DNA from: Halomonas sp. A40-4
GTDB taxonomy: Bacteria; Pseudomonadota; Gammaproteobacteria; Pseudomonadales; Halomonadaceae
NCBI RefSeq assembly: GCF_015767635.1
Contig: NZ_CP065230.1
Span: 3,596,001-3,660,000, forward strand
DNA: 64,000 nt
Direction: 5' to 3'
This document shows, one piece after another, positions 46,572-56,214 of this stretch. Position 1 is the first letter of the stretch; each line of letters starts with the position of its first letter. Made by a program: the position numbers and the translations under genes. The notes beneath the pieces are model-generated. The model saw nothing but the letters and a program-made list of their open reading frames with translations. It had not been told where the DNA came from and ran no database searches.

Positions 46572-47702
46572 TTACTTGGCCTCCATCGCCTTCTTGCGCA
46601 TGTAGTTGTTGAACAGCACGGCCACCAGCAGCATCACGCCCAAAAAGACCTGGAACCAGTCCGTATTAACACCGGTGTAGAAGATACCCATTTGCACCAT
46701 GCCAAAGATCAGCGCACCCAGCGCTGCGCCGATGGCAGACCCATAGCCGCCGGTCAGCAAAGCGCCGCCAATCACCACCGCGATAATGGCCTCCAGCTCT
46801 TTTAACAAGCCACGAATGGTGTCCGCCGATCCGGTATCCATTACCTGAATGCAGGCAAAAATGGTGGCGGAGAAGGCAGTGAACATGAACAGTGAAATCT
46901 TGACCCGACGTACCGGCACGCCCGAATTGCGCGCGGCATTAGCGTCGCCGCCGCTGGCGAAGATCCAGTTGCCATAGGGCGTGCACAGCAGCACCCAGGT
47001 CGCCACGGCCGTTAAGCCCAACCACCAGACGATGGAGACCGGAATACCCGAAACGGTGGGGTTGCCCGCAAAATTAGTGCCGATCCAGCCTTGCGTGGCC
47101 ATCCAAGAGAACAGGCCCGTGGCGACCTCACCGGAAAACAGCGACGCGAACCAATCGCCGGGGATATGCTCTTCAACGCCACCCACCTGGGTTCGCCCCG
47201 TCAACAACCGGCTGACACCAATCGCTAGGCCGCGCAGAATAAACAGAAAACCCAGCGTGACGATAAAGGACGGCAAGCCAGTGCGATTAACCAGATTGCC
47301 GTTAATCCAGCCCACTAACCCGGCACAAGCGAATGCCAATAAGATAGCGGCCCATAGCGGCCAGCCATACTCTACGGCGGGGATCGCAATCAAAATGCCA
47401 GCCAGGCCGATCATCGACCCAATCGAGAGATCAAACTCCCCGCCGATCATCAGTAGTGCTGCCGCCGTGGCGATAATGCCGAGCTGGGCTGAAACTTCCA
47501 GAAAATTAATAATACCCGCGGGGGTAAACATCCCGGTGCCGCTGGAGGCAGCAATAAAAAAGGCAAGCACCAGCACGGTACCGGCCAGCGCCCCCAACTC
47601 AGGACGATTGAGCGCTTTCTTCCAAAACGAGACTTTCTGGATCCGTTCGTCTTGATCAGCCGCTGCTGGCGCAGCCGCTTGGTTATTTTCATTGGAATTC
47701 AT
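46572..47702 (-). CDS. Inositol/sugar ABC transporter permease
   Basis: This 376-residue inner-membrane permease is of the ribose/fructose (CUT2, BPD_transp_2) class, with eight to ten hydrophobic segments. Family blocks are [23 protein letters not shown] (about residue 95), [29 protein letters not shown] and [27 protein letters not shown]. It pairs with the ATPase that starts one base after its stop. The substrate is inferred to be inositol from the neighbours. Confidence 0.9.
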   Translation of the reverse strand: MNSNENNQAAAPAAADQDERIQKVSFWKKALNRPELGALAGTVLVLAFFIAASSGTGMFTPAGIINFLEVSAQLGIIATAAALLMIGGEFDLSIGSMIGLAGILIAIPAVEYGWPLWAAILLAFACAGLVGWINGNLVNRTGLPSFIVTLGFLFILRGLAIGVSRLLTGRTQVGGVEEHIPGDWFASLFSGEVATGLFSWMATQGWIGTNFAGNPTVSGIPVSIVWWLGLTAVATWVLLCTPYGNWIFASGGDANAARNSGVPVRRVKISLFMFTAFSATIFACIQVMDTGSADTIRGLLKELEAIIAVVIGGALLTGGYGSAIGAALGALIFGMVQMGIFYTGVNTDWFQVFLGVMLLVAVLFNNYMRKKAMEAK

Positions 47703-47716
47703 GGCGATCGACTCCC

Positions 47717-47742
47717 AAGGCTCGGCACCGCCGAGCCTTTTC
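47717..47742. other. Intercistronic stem-loop after the binding-protein gene
   Basis: AAGGCTCGGC-ACC-GCCGAGCCTT forms a perfect 10-bp stem in the 54-base gap between the substrate-binding protein and permease genes. On the operon (minus) strand there is no T-run, so it more likely stabilises the upstream message or attenuates weakly than terminates fully. Confidence 0.65.
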
Positions 47743-47756
47743 CGATTAGGTCGTTA

Positions 47757-48707
47757 TCAACGGATACCCTGGCTACTCAGCTCAATAACCTGCGCTGCGT
47801 TTTCTTGAGTGACAAACCCCGGACCGGTAGCAACATCCCCAGCGGGTAGCAGCCCGTTCTTGACGAACTGGTCGAGGAACATGACAGGTAAGTACCCCTG
47901 CATGTACTGCTGTTGGTCGATCGCAAAGTCCAGTTCACCCGCATCCAAGGCTTCCAAAATGTCGGGTGAAAGATCAAAGGTACCGAGGGTGAACATATCG
48001 GTAGCCCCCTGCTCGCGCATGGCCTGAATCATCGGATCAGCGGCCAATGCACCCAAGGTCAACACACCACGCACATCACTGTTCTCGTTAAGGTAAGCGA
48101 TAATGGCATTGCGAATATTGGTGGGGTCGTAGGTGGTCGCTAGCTGCTCAGCATTGCCGTCGAAGCCCTCAACAAAGCCATCACAGCGCTGGTCAAGGCC
48201 CTGGTTGCCCTGTTCATGGTTGACGCAAACGCCTTTCTCAACGCCCATTTCCTGCATGCGCTCGGCGGCCTGCTTGCCCGCTTCGTACTCACTCTGCCCA
48301 ACGTGCAAGCGGGCGCCATAATCCCGCGCCACATCACCACCGGAGTTGATGGTGATGACGGGAATGCCGTTATCGACTGCGTCTTGCACAACGCTGCCCA
48401 GCGCATTTTCATCGGTGAACGAGAGGATCAAACCGTCTGGTTGAGAGGCCACTGCCGCCTGGACGAGTTGCTGCATCTTGGCCATGTCAAAGGTGGAAGG
48501 TGCGCGGTACTCAAGCTCCGCGCCTACAAGGTCAGCCGCTGCCTCAGCGCCATTTTTGACCACCGACCAGAAAGGATCCGAGGGAACGCCATGGGTCACC
48601 ATGACGAAGCGATTCTCTTCTTGTGCTGTTTCCTGTGCTTGTGCGGCACCCGCCATGAGCGCCGTGGTGGCAACGGAGGCTAGAAGCCATTGAGATAGAC
48701 GTGCCAT
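47757..48707 (-). CDS. Inositol/sugar ABC transporter substrate-binding protein
   Basis: This 316-residue periplasmic protein of the ribose-binding class has a signal peptide ending at about residue 24 (AGAAQA|QE). The type-I fold blocks are RFVMVTHGVPSDPFWSVVKNGAEAA, LILSFTDENALGSVV, IPVITINSGGD and FAIDQQQYMQGYLPV. It is the first gene of the leftward inositol unit, like IbpA of Caulobacter. The ATG follows GAGGAATTATTT. An operator palindrome overlaps its predicted -10, so it should be repressed by the IolR encoded next door. Confidence 0.9.
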   Translation of the reverse strand: MARLSQWLLASVATTALMAGAAQAQETAQEENRFVMVTHGVPSDPFWSVVKNGAEAAADLVGAELEYRAPSTFDMAKMQQLVQAAVASQPDGLILSFTDENALGSVVQDAVDNGIPVITINSGGDVARDYGARLHVGQSEYEAGKQAAERMQEMGVEKGVCVNHEQGNQGLDQRCDGFVEGFDGNAEQLATTYDPTNIRNAIIAYLNENSDVRGVLTLGALAADPMIQAMREQGATDMFTLGTFDLSPDILEALDAGELDFAIDQQQYMQGYLPVMFLDQFVKNGLLPAGDVATGPGFVTQENAAQVIELSSQGIR

Positions 48708-48769
48708 AAATAATTCCTCATAACGTTATCGTTGTTGGTAGGGAAGTGGCATTAAATGCCTTGGCGCTA

Positions 48770-48785
48770 TGGAATATAGATTCCA
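48770..48785. promoter_or_regulatory. IolR operator 1 overlapping the importer-gene -10
   Basis: TGGAATATAGATTCCA is a perfect palindrome (6-4-6) containing GGAA-N6-TTCC. On the minus strand the embedded TATATT, with TTGCCT 18 bases upstream, forms the likely promoter of the transporter operon, so occupancy would block it. Confidence 0.7.
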
Positions 48786-48829
48786 AATAGCAATACAGGC
48801 AAATTATTTATTCTATACTTTGGTATAAA

Positions 48830-48845
48830 TGGAATATTTATTTCA
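48830..48845. promoter_or_regulatory. IolR operator 2 on the iolR side
   Basis: TGGAATATTTATTTCA repeats operator 1 with one base off palindrome symmetry, exactly 60 bases away. It lies just downstream of -10-like TATACT and TATAAA elements that read toward iolR, which suggests autoregulation. Confidence 0.55.
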
Positions 48846-48929
48846 ATCAACTAGACTGCTCAACAATCAGTCCCTTTGCTTAGTTTTCTCTCAGCTAAGT
48901 GGTACACGCGTTAACGCTAAGGAAATTGT

Positions 48930-49787
48930 ATGCCGCAGCCACCTCAAAGCTACCGTGAGTTGGAAACGCTGATCACCGCCGAGTACGCCACGCTAAGCAA
49001 ACGTTTGCAGCAAACCGCGCGGTTTATGCTTGATCACCCTCAGGAGGTGGCTCTGGCGACCGTGGCCAAAATTGCCGAGCAGGCGGATGTTACTCCCTCC
49101 ACCTTGATTCGCCTGGCCAATAGTTTGGGATTTAAGGGCTTTTCTGAAATGCAGCAGCTGTTTCGCAGCCGCCTGGTCGATGAGCTGCCTAACTACACCG
49201 AGCGAATTCGAGCGGTGCGCAGTGCCACCGGGGAAACACCGGACAGTACCCAGCTGCTATGGGAGTTCGCCGACGCTAATCGCGCCGTCTTGGAGCAACT
49301 GCCTAGCCGCATTGACCCAGAGAACCTTGAAAACGCGCTGGATATTTTTGAGCGGGCCCATGCCATTCATGTGATGGGTGCCCGACGGAGCTTTATGGTG
49401 GCCAGCTACATGACCTATGCCTTGGCGCATGTGGATAAACCTGCGCTGCTGGTCAATGGTTTGGGTGGGATGTACGGCGAGCAACTGCGCGCCATGAGCC
49501 AACATGACGCTCTACTGACCATCAGTTTCTCCCCCTATGCCGAAGAGAGCCAAAAAGCCTGCGAAGACGCCTATCAGCGTGGTCTGCCTATTGTGGTGAT
49601 TACCGACTCGACCCTAAGCCCGCTGGCTCGCTTTGCGGATGTTGCCTTCGTTGTCAATGAAGCTGAAGTAAAAAGCTTCCGCAGTTTGACCGCATCGCTC
49701 TGCCTGGCCCAGACCTTGGCCATTGCCCTAGGGGTACGGCAAGACAAAACTCGTGACAAAGGAAAGGACAACGACAAAAAAGCGTAA
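48930..49787 (+). CDS. iolR: RpiR/MurR-family regulator of inositol genes
   Basis: This 285-residue protein has an N-terminal RpiR helix-turn-helix (TVAKIAEQADVTPSTLIRLANSLGFKGFSEMQQLFR, about 45-80) and a C-terminal SIS sugar-phosphate domain (IHVMGARRSFMVASYMTYAL, DALLTISFSPYAEESQKACEDAY, IVVITDSTLSPLARFAD). RpiR-type IolR proteins in rhizobia and enterics repress inositol genes and respond to pathway phosphates. It is divergent from the importer operon and 49 bases upstream of iolG. Two candidate operators lie in the divergent gap. The ATG follows AAGGAAATTGT. A Lys/Asp-rich tail ends the protein. Confidence 0.92.
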   Translation: MPQPPQSYRELETLITAEYATLSKRLQQTARFMLDHPQEVALATVAKIAEQADVTPSTLIRLANSLGFKGFSEMQQLFRSRLVDELPNYTERIRAVRSATGETPDSTQLLWEFADANRAVLEQLPSRIDPENLENALDIFERAHAIHVMGARRSFMVASYMTYALAHVDKPALLVNGLGGMYGEQLRAMSQHDALLTISFSPYAEESQKACEDAYQRGLPIVVITDSTLSPLARFADVAFVVNEAEVKSFRSLTASLCLAQTLAIALGVRQDKTRDKGKDNDKKA

Positions 49788-49836
49788 GACCTAAACACCA
49801 AAACAAGCCAACACCAACAATAAAACAGGAGAGCTC

Positions 49837-50832
49837 ATGAAACTCGCACTGATCGGCGCTGGACGCATCGGCAAGGTGCATGCCCAAGCCATTCATTTAC
49901 ACCCAAATGTTACCCTGGCCGCCGTGGCCGATTTTCATCAGCCTGCCGCAGAAGCGCTGGCCGAGCAGTACGGCAGCAAAGCGACCTCCGTTGATGAGAT
50001 TTTTACGGATGGCGACATTGACGCCGTCCTGATTGCCTCCAGCACGCCTACCCACGCGGAGTATCTGGAGCGCGCCGCTCGCGCAGGCAAGGCGGTTCTC
50101 TGCGAAAAACCCATCGCCTTGGATTTAGCGCGCACCCGCGATGCCCTGCAGGTACTTAGCGAACACCCGGTGACCTGCGCGTTAGGTTTTAACCGTCGCC
50201 ACGATCCTCAGTTTTCTGCACTTAAAAAGGCCATTACCCAAGGGCGTATTGGGGCACTGGAAACCCTGACCATTATCAGCCGCGATCCGTCTCCCCCACC
50301 TGCCGAGTATGTCAGCGACTCAGGTGGGCTGTTCCGGGATATGATGATTCATGATCTGGACATGGCGCGCTGGCTACTTGATGAGCCGATTGAAAGCATT
50401 TTTGCCGTCGGCAGTAGCATCATCGATCCAGCCATTGGCGAAGCGGGCGATGTAGATACCGCCATGGTCACGCTTACCACCGCCAGTGGAAAACTTTGTC
50501 AAATCAGCAACTCACGGCGTGCGTGCTACGGCTATGATCAGCGTATCGAAGCCTTTGGCAGCCAAGGCATGCTGCAGGCCCAGAACGAGTCTGATACCCG
50601 GCTGCGCTTTACCGGCGAGACGGGGCAAGTGGAAGAAAAACCCAAATGGTTCTTTTTAGAGCGTTATGCCGAGGCTTATCGATTAGAGATTCTTGATTTC
50701 GTCGATGCGTGGCAGGAAAAGCGCACGCCTCTTGCGGGCGCCCAGGACGGGTTAGAGGCATTGCGATTGGCCGATGCAGCGGAGCGCTCACTACGTGAAG
50801 GCCGCAAAATTATGCTCGATGCTGCGGTTTAA
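49837..50832 (+). CDS. iolG: Inositol 2-dehydrogenase
   Basis: This 331-residue NAD-dependent enzyme opens with LALIGAGRIGKVHAQAIH and has the catalytic Lys in CEKPIALD (about residue 90). The Asp/His pair lies in FRDMMIHDLDMARWL (about 168-182), as in Bacillus IolG. It oxidises myo-inositol to 2-keto-myo-inositol, the first step of the pathway. The start follows AACAGGAGAG. It is encoded apart from the other catabolic genes, in the short rightward unit iolR-iolG-iolB. Confidence 0.94.
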   Translation: MKLALIGAGRIGKVHAQAIHLHPNVTLAAVADFHQPAAEALAEQYGSKATSVDEIFTDGDIDAVLIASSTPTHAEYLERAARAGKAVLCEKPIALDLARTRDALQVLSEHPVTCALGFNRRHDPQFSALKKAITQGRIGALETLTIISRDPSPPPAEYVSDSGGLFRDMMIHDLDMARWLLDEPIESIFAVGSSIIDPAIGEAGDVDTAMVTLTTASGKLCQISNSRRACYGYDQRIEAFGSQGMLQAQNESDTRLRFTGETGQVEEKPKWFFLERYAEAYRLEILDFVDAWQEKRTPLAGAQDGLEALRLADAAERSLREGRKIMLDAAV

Positions 50833-50906
50833 GCAGCCACATCAGATTTTATTTTCAAGACGCTTGGCTGACTAGACCGTCGCCGAACCGTCAAGAGGAG
50901 CGAAGA

Positions 50907-51710
50907 ATGACTTCACTACTGGTACGCCCCACCGCCCCAGACGCACAAGGCACCGTGATTGACGTTACCCCCGCCTCCGCTGGCTGGACGCATGTCGGCT
51001 TTCGGGTGCATAAACTCGCCAAGGGGCAGCGTCTGGAAGCCAGCAGCGATGATCAGGAAGTCTGCCTGGTGCTGCTCACAGGGCGCGCCAATGTGACCTG
51101 CGGTGAGCATCGCTTTGATGATATCGGCAAGCGCATGGATATCTTTGAACAGATTCCACCCTACGCGGTGTACCTACCCAATGGGGTTAGCTACGCGGTG
51201 GAAGCGACCACCGATCTTGAGCTAGCGGTGTGTGCGGCCCCAGGGCATGGCAATCATGCGCCACGCTTGATTGCACCGGACAACATCAAGCAGAGCACCC
51301 GTGGCCAGGGCACGAACACCCGCCATGTGCACGACATTTTGCCGGAGACGGAGCCCGCCGATAGCCTGCTGGTGGTCGAAGTATTCACCCCCGCGGGTAA
51401 CTGGTCGAGCTACCCGCCCCATAAACACGATGTGGATAACTTACCCCACGAGTCACAGTTGGAAGAGACTTACTACCACCGCATTAATCCCGCTCAGGGC
51501 TTTGCCTTTCAGCGCGTCTACACCGATGACCGCAGCCTTGATGACACCATGGCGGTAGAAAACGGCTGCTGTGTACTGGTACCCAAGGGCTATCACCCTG
51601 TTGGTGCTGCCCATGGCTACTCGCTTTATTACTTAAACGTGATGGCCGGCCCCAAACGGGTGTGGAAATTCCACAACGACCCCGACCACGAGTGGCTAAT
51701 GAAAACTTGA
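50907..51710 (+). CDS. iolB: 5-deoxy-glucuronate isomerase
   Basis: This 267-residue double-cupin metalloenzyme is of the IolB type. It has SSYPPHKHDVDNLPHESQLEETYYHRINP (metal-binding His and Glu, about residues 165-195), VYTDDRSLDDTMAVENGCCVLVPKGYHPV and a closing YYLNVMAGPKRVWKFHNDPDHEW. It converts 5-deoxy-glucuronate to 5-dehydro-2-deoxygluconate, the substrate of the kinase. The start follows AAGAGGAGCGAAG. A terminator closes the unit 50 bases later. Confidence 0.95.
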   Translation: MTSLLVRPTAPDAQGTVIDVTPASAGWTHVGFRVHKLAKGQRLEASSDDQEVCLVLLTGRANVTCGEHRFDDIGKRMDIFEQIPPYAVYLPNGVSYAVEATTDLELAVCAAPGHGNHAPRLIAPDNIKQSTRGQGTNTRHVHDILPETEPADSLLVVEVFTPAGNWSSYPPHKHDVDNLPHESQLEETYYHRINPAQGFAFQRVYTDDRSLDDTMAVENGCCVLVPKGYHPVGAAHGYSLYYLNVMAGPKRVWKFHNDPDHEWLMKT

Positions 51711-51758
51711 TGGAGTGACGCTTCGCCCGCTAACGTTCATCTAATGCTAAACTGTGGT

Positions 51759-51781
51759 GCCCCGCTTCTGCGGGGCTTTTT
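51759..51781 (+). terminator. Intrinsic terminator after iolB
   Basis: GCCCCGC-TTCT-GCGGGGC forms a 7-bp GC stem followed by five T. Confidence 0.92.
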
Positions 51782-51809
51782 ATTGACCACTGATAACCGA
51801 GAGAGGCGT

Positions 51810-52553
51810 ATGCTCCCCGACTACTCCGTGATCGCCTGGCTGTTAATCGTATTTTCCGTGTACCTGACCGGCGTTTCCAAAGGCGGCTTTGCGGGTGGTT
51901 TCGGCACGTTGTCGGTGCCGCTGATGGCGCTGACGATCAGCCCGGCTCAGGCAGCGGGCCTTTTATTACCGCTGTTACTGGTGATGGATGTGTTTGCGGT
52001 GAAGGCGTGGTGGGGCAGGCAGGCGGTAGCCGAGGTATGGCGTTTTGTGCCGGGGCTGTTCATCGGCGTGGCAGTAGGGACGCTGCTGTTCGACAGCCTG
52101 AGCGAACAGGGCTTGCGCCTGACCCTCGGCGTGATCACCTTGGTGTTTGCCGCTTACATGCTACTCAAGCCCGTCGCCAAAAAGCCCATTTCCTCCCGAT
52201 GGGCATTGCCGGCGGCGAGCATCTGCGGGTTTACCAGCTTCATGGCTCACGCAGGTGCACCACCGCTCAACGTGTATCTGCTGCCGCGCAAGCTGTCGAA
52301 AGAGACGTTTATCGCCACCTGCGCCGTGACATTTGCCGTGGTCAACGTGATCAAACTGGCGCCCTATATGTGGCTTGGCGAGATTAACGTTACCAGCGCC
52401 TGGGCCTCGTTCGTGCTGGTACCCATCGCCTGGATCGGCGTGCGCAATGGCCTGTGGCTGCAAAGCCGCGTCAACGAAGTGCTGTTTTACCGGTTGGTGA
52501 TTCTGGCCATGTTTTTAGTCGGCTTTAATCTGATCTATCAGGCGCTAAACTGA
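51810..52553 (+). CDS. TauE/SafE-family membrane permease
   Basis: This 247-residue inner-membrane protein has about eight hydrophobic segments and the family repeats VSKGGFAGGFGTLSVPLMAL (about residue 22) and GFTSFMAHAGAPPLNVYLLP (about 145). Members export sulfite, sulfoacetate or other organosulfur anions, or take part in their uptake. I start it at the ATG after GAGAGGCGT because the longer frame runs through the iolB terminator. No sulfonate genes are nearby. Its stop abuts the stop of the convergent HAD gene with no base between. Confidence 0.88.
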   Translation: MLPDYSVIAWLLIVFSVYLTGVSKGGFAGGFGTLSVPLMALTISPAQAAGLLLPLLLVMDVFAVKAWWGRQAVAEVWRFVPGLFIGVAVGTLLFDSLSEQGLRLTLGVITLVFAAYMLLKPVAKKPISSRWALPAASICGFTSFMAHAGAPPLNVYLLPRKLSKETFIATCAVTFAVVNVIKLAPYMWLGEINVTSAWASFVLVPIAWIGVRNGLWLQSRVNEVLFYRLVILAMFLVGFNLIYQALN

Positions 52554-53258
52554 TTAACGTTGGCGAAAGGCAACCGCAGGGTTTGTGGTTCGCCAGTCCA
52601 AGCGCCGCCAACCTTCGAGGCTAGCGACCTCGGCCAGGACCGGATCGGGGTTGACAGCGACGGGACAATCTACGTACTGAAGCAGCGGAAGGTCGTTGCG
52701 GGAGTCTGAGTAGAAGGTGGTGTGGCTGGGGGTAATCTGCTGCTCGGCCAGCCACTGTTTCAGGCGCATCACTTTGCCGCCACGATAGGAAAAAACCCCT
52801 TCGCTGCCGCCAGTATAGCGCGCGTCTTCATTGATGCCGTGCTCCACGCTGGGCTCTACCGCTAGCACGTGTTCAATGCCTAAAGTGGTCGCAATCGGCT
52901 CGACCAGGTGGCGCGACGAGGCAGAAATCAGCAGCAGGGTATCGCCCGCCTGGCGGTGGGCATCCAGACAGGCCCAGGCCTGATCGAAAATGCGTGGCTC
53001 CAGATGGGTGGCGACGAAGCGCTCTACCTCTTTTTGCACATCGCTCACCCGACGCCCGCGTAGCGGCGCCAGGGTCATGCCCAAGTACTCTTCAAGCTTC
53101 AGCTTTCCGGCGTGATAGGCCTGCTGCATTTGCGCCGCTCGCACCATAAAGGCGTCGACATCGCGGATCCAGCCTTGCTCTATCATCCATAAATTCCAGC
53201 GGTCGCTGCAGTCTCCATCCAGGAGGGTGTCGTCAAGATCAAACAGGGCCAGGCGCAT
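52554..53258 (-). CDS. HAD-superfamily IB phosphatase (SerB-like)
   Basis: This 234-residue soluble phosphatase has HAD motif I DLDDTLLDGD (residues 7-16), motif II LLISASSRH, a Lys region GGKVMRLKQWL and motif III FYSDSRNDLPLL. The helical cap and spacing match the IB subfamily that includes phosphoserine and phosphocholine phosphatases. A specific substrate is not evident. It starts with ATG at 53258 after AGGAGTGCCCC. It is monocistronic and convergent with the TauE gene. Confidence 0.88.
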   Translation of the reverse strand: MRLALFDLDDTLLDGDCSDRWNLWMIEQGWIRDVDAFMVRAAQMQQAYHAGKLKLEEYLGMTLAPLRGRRVSDVQKEVERFVATHLEPRIFDQAWACLDAHRQAGDTLLLISASSRHLVEPIATTLGIEHVLAVEPSVEHGINEDARYTGGSEGVFSYRGGKVMRLKQWLAEQQITPSHTTFYSDSRNDLPLLQYVDCPVAVNPDPVLAEVASLEGWRRLDWRTTNPAVAFRQR

Positions 53259-53338
53259 GGGGCACTCCTTTCATCACGAGTTGGCGGCGCGTAGGGTATG
53301 CCAACGATGATGACAGGGCGATGACGCGGGTTAACAAG

Positions 53339-56035
53339 CTAGGGTTTTAACCACGCCGCTGCAAACTCATCGGCCGGTTTGGGCCGACCATACAGAAACC
53401 CTTGCGCCTCAAGGCATCCCATTTGGGCAAGCAGGGTGGCCTGTTCTTTATGCTCCACGCCTTCCGCCAGGGTTTTCATTCCCAAGGCATCGGCCATCGC
53501 AATGATGGTTTTCACAATGGCGCGGTCATGCTGATTGTCGAGCATATCGCGTACAAAGGAGATATCGATTTTCAGCGCATCGGCGGCAAAGCGCCTTAGA
53601 TAGGAAAGCGATGAATACCCGGTGCCAAAATCATCGATAAACAGGGCATACCCAGCGTCGCGCATCCTCTGGGTAATCTCGACCGCCTGGTCGGGGTCGC
53701 GCATGAAGTCGCTCTCGGTGAGTTCCAGGGCCAATACCGACGCGGGCACGCCTTGTGTCAGTTCAGCAATATGCTGAGCCAACTGCGGATCGGCAAACTG
53801 CTGTGCGGCAATATTAATCGACAGGCGCCCAGGCAGCGCCGCCATTCCTTGTGATTGCCATTCAAGGATCTGTCTGGCGGCCTCCACCAGCACCCAGTCA
53901 CCCAGCGCGCTAATCAGCCCACGCTCCTCCGCCAGGGGAATGAACTCCCCCGGGCTGATCCATCCCCAGTCGGGCTCGTACCACCGGCACAACGCCTCAG
54001 CGCCCGCCAGTTGGCCGGTCTTTATATTGACCTGGGGTTGGTAATAAAGCGCCAGGCGATTTTCCATCAGGGCTTGGTGGAGCCGCTCGGTCATCTTTTG
54101 ACGGCGGCGTTGTTGACGCATCATGTCGTAGCTGAACGGACAGACGCTGCCATCGCGCTTGGCGTGGTGCAAGGCAATACTGGCCGCCTTGAACAGCTCG
54201 CTTGCCACTGTCGCATCCGCAGGGTAACGGGAGAACCCCACGCTCACTTCCAGATTGAACGCGTTATGACCCAGCCGGATGGTTTCAGCGACCGTCTCGC
54301 GAAGACGGTCCAGCGTTTCGGCCAGTTCGGCCTCGTCAGGGTTATCCATCAGTATCGCGAACTCATCGCCGGATAACCGCGCCAGGGTACTGCTGTCAGG
54401 TATGGCATCCTGCAGACGCCCTGCGACCATCGCCAAGAGCTGGTCGCCTACCTGATGGCCATGGGTATCGTTGATCTCCTTGAAGCGGCGGATATCGAGC
54501 AGGATCAAGCCGAGCGATTGATGGAGATGGGCCGCCCGGCGCAGCATCCGGGTCTGAACCTCCAGGAAGTGAACACGGTTCGCAAGCCCCGTGGTGCCGT
54601 CCGTATACGCCAATTGGTGCATACGGCGCTGATCACGACGGCGCTCCAGTTCCGCGGCGGCGCCGGTCGACAAAATGCGTAGCACTGAGGTCGCGAAGGC
54701 GTTGGTGGTAAGCGGCTCACGATAGAACACCATCATCACGCCAATGGCTTCGCCGTGGGCATTATCGAGACGTCGGCCTATCCAGGCCTGGGCCTGTATG
54801 GCATTTCCGGGTATCGGCGTGTAGCCGCCACTATGCGAAACCGCCTCGCGTTCAATGACCACCTGTTCGCAGGGTGAATCACTCAACACGAAGGTTTGAT
54901 TATTCAATGGCGTACCGTCTGCGACAAGACTTACCGTTGTGACGGTGCCCGCCGAACGATCACGGTCACCCGCCTCATGGGGTGACCGATTGAGCAGCGC
55001 GATAAAGCCGCCGTCAGCCTCCAGCAATTCCACCAGCGTGCTGATCAACTGCTGAAAGTAATCGTCGCCCACATGTGACGTGACCGTTGAGGCCACCTGC
55101 ATTACCGCCTGCTGAACGCGCTGGGCTTCCTGGTTATCGGTCACATCTGTGATAAACCCTTCCAGGCAGACAACCTTGCCCGTCTCATCCAGCACCGCTT
55201 GTCCTTGCTCCCACATCCAGCGGATTCGTCCATCGCGATGATGCAGGCGATAAACCACTTGATAAGGACGTCTGTCGCGAATGGCTGCCTGCACCTCGTC
55301 AAACATTCGCGATGCATCTTGGTCATTGATCAGTTCAGCAAAGCTTATGAGGTGGTTGCCCACCAGTTCGTGGGGCTGATAACCGGTTAGCTCTTGTGCA
55401 CCCTGGCTGACCAGCTCCATGGTCCAGTGCTCATCGTTAAGGCAGCGGTAGGCCATTCCCGGCAGGTGATTGAGCAGCGTATCCAGACGTCGTTCGCTTT
55501 CCCTTGCAACCGCCTCGCTGGCTTTGAGTGCCTCCTCGGCCTGCTGGCGTCCAAGCTCGGCACCAGCTTGCGCCGCTGCAATCCGCAGCACTTCCCTGGC
55601 AAGATCATCCAGCTCCATGTGAGCGTTTTTTAACAGCGCCAGTAGCCCGATCGTTCTGCCGTCCGCTGCCAACAGCGGCAGGCCCATGTAACTATCGGCC
55701 CCCAGTTCCGCCAGCAGATGATCATCAGGAAAGCGCTGTTGCACGTCGCAGGGGTATAAGCATGGGTCGCGCCCCACAACGGTTTCACAGGGCGTGCCGG
55801 CCAATGGGTAGGTAACATTGGGCATATGCATCCCGTTGGACCAAACCGCCAGGGTTTCGACGACACTGCCCGCAGTGTCATTTTCGGCATTAACGTGGGC
55901 CACCAATGCATGATCCACGCCCAGCAAGGTTGCCAGTCGCTCCACTAGCGCTGGGTAAAACTGAGGGGTCCCCGTTTGTCCCATCCCTTCAGCCAACTGC
56001 CGAAAAATATCGGCCGCTTCAATACCCGTCTGCAT
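53339..56035 (-). CDS. GAF-PAS-GAF-GGDEF-EAL c-di-GMP signalling protein
   Basis: This 898-residue cytoplasmic protein has an N-terminal GAF domain (about 10-165), a short coiled linker, a PAS/PAC pair (about 185-305), a second GAF (about 315-465), a GGDEF domain (about 475-640) and an EAL domain (about 650-895). The GGDEF motif reads SGDEF, an altered first Gly, so cyclase activity is doubtful. The EAL domain keeps ALELTES, IDDFGTGYSSL, KIDISFV and AEGVEHKEQ, so c-di-GMP hydrolysis is likely. The two GAF domains and PAS give it several sensory inputs, none identified. It is divergent from the HDOD-GGDEF gene, with a 179-base shared gap. Confidence 0.9.
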   Translation of the reverse strand: MQTGIEAADIFRQLAEGMGQTGTPQFYPALVERLATLLGVDHALVAHVNAENDTAGSVVETLAVWSNGMHMPNVTYPLAGTPCETVVGRDPCLYPCDVQQRFPDDHLLAELGADSYMGLPLLAADGRTIGLLALLKNAHMELDDLAREVLRIAAAQAGAELGRQQAEEALKASEAVARESERRLDTLLNHLPGMAYRCLNDEHWTMELVSQGAQELTGYQPHELVGNHLISFAELINDQDASRMFDEVQAAIRDRRPYQVVYRLHHRDGRIRWMWEQGQAVLDETGKVVCLEGFITDVTDNQEAQRVQQAVMQVASTVTSHVGDDYFQQLISTLVELLEADGGFIALLNRSPHEAGDRDRSAGTVTTVSLVADGTPLNNQTFVLSDSPCEQVVIEREAVSHSGGYTPIPGNAIQAQAWIGRRLDNAHGEAIGVMMVFYREPLTTNAFATSVLRILSTGAAAELERRRDQRRMHQLAYTDGTTGLANRVHFLEVQTRMLRRAAHLHQSLGLILLDIRRFKEINDTHGHQVGDQLLAMVAGRLQDAIPDSSTLARLSGDEFAILMDNPDEAELAETLDRLRETVAETIRLGHNAFNLEVSVGFSRYPADATVASELFKAASIALHHAKRDGSVCPFSYDMMRQQRRRQKMTERLHQALMENRLALYYQPQVNIKTGQLAGAEALCRWYEPDWGWISPGEFIPLAEERGLISALGDWVLVEAARQILEWQSQGMAALPGRLSINIAAQQFADPQLAQHIAELTQGVPASVLALELTESDFMRDPDQAVEITQRMRDAGYALFIDDFGTGYSSLSYLRRFAADALKIDISFVRDMLDNQHDRAIVKTIIAMADALGMKTLAEGVEHKEQATLLAQMGCLEAQGFLYGRPKPADEFAAAWLKP

Positions 56036-56214
56036 TGGTTGTCTCGCTGCTCTGTTTGAACCAGCTTATAGTGAACCGCCTTGACGGTGAAGCCCTGACA
56101 CTAAACGCTGGCTGATATAGATTGTGGCCGCCGAAGGTATTAGCTTGCTTTCCCACAATATAAGATGAAAAAAAGCAATTGGCCCTTTAAGCTAGCGTGA
56201 GAAAAGGAGCCGAT

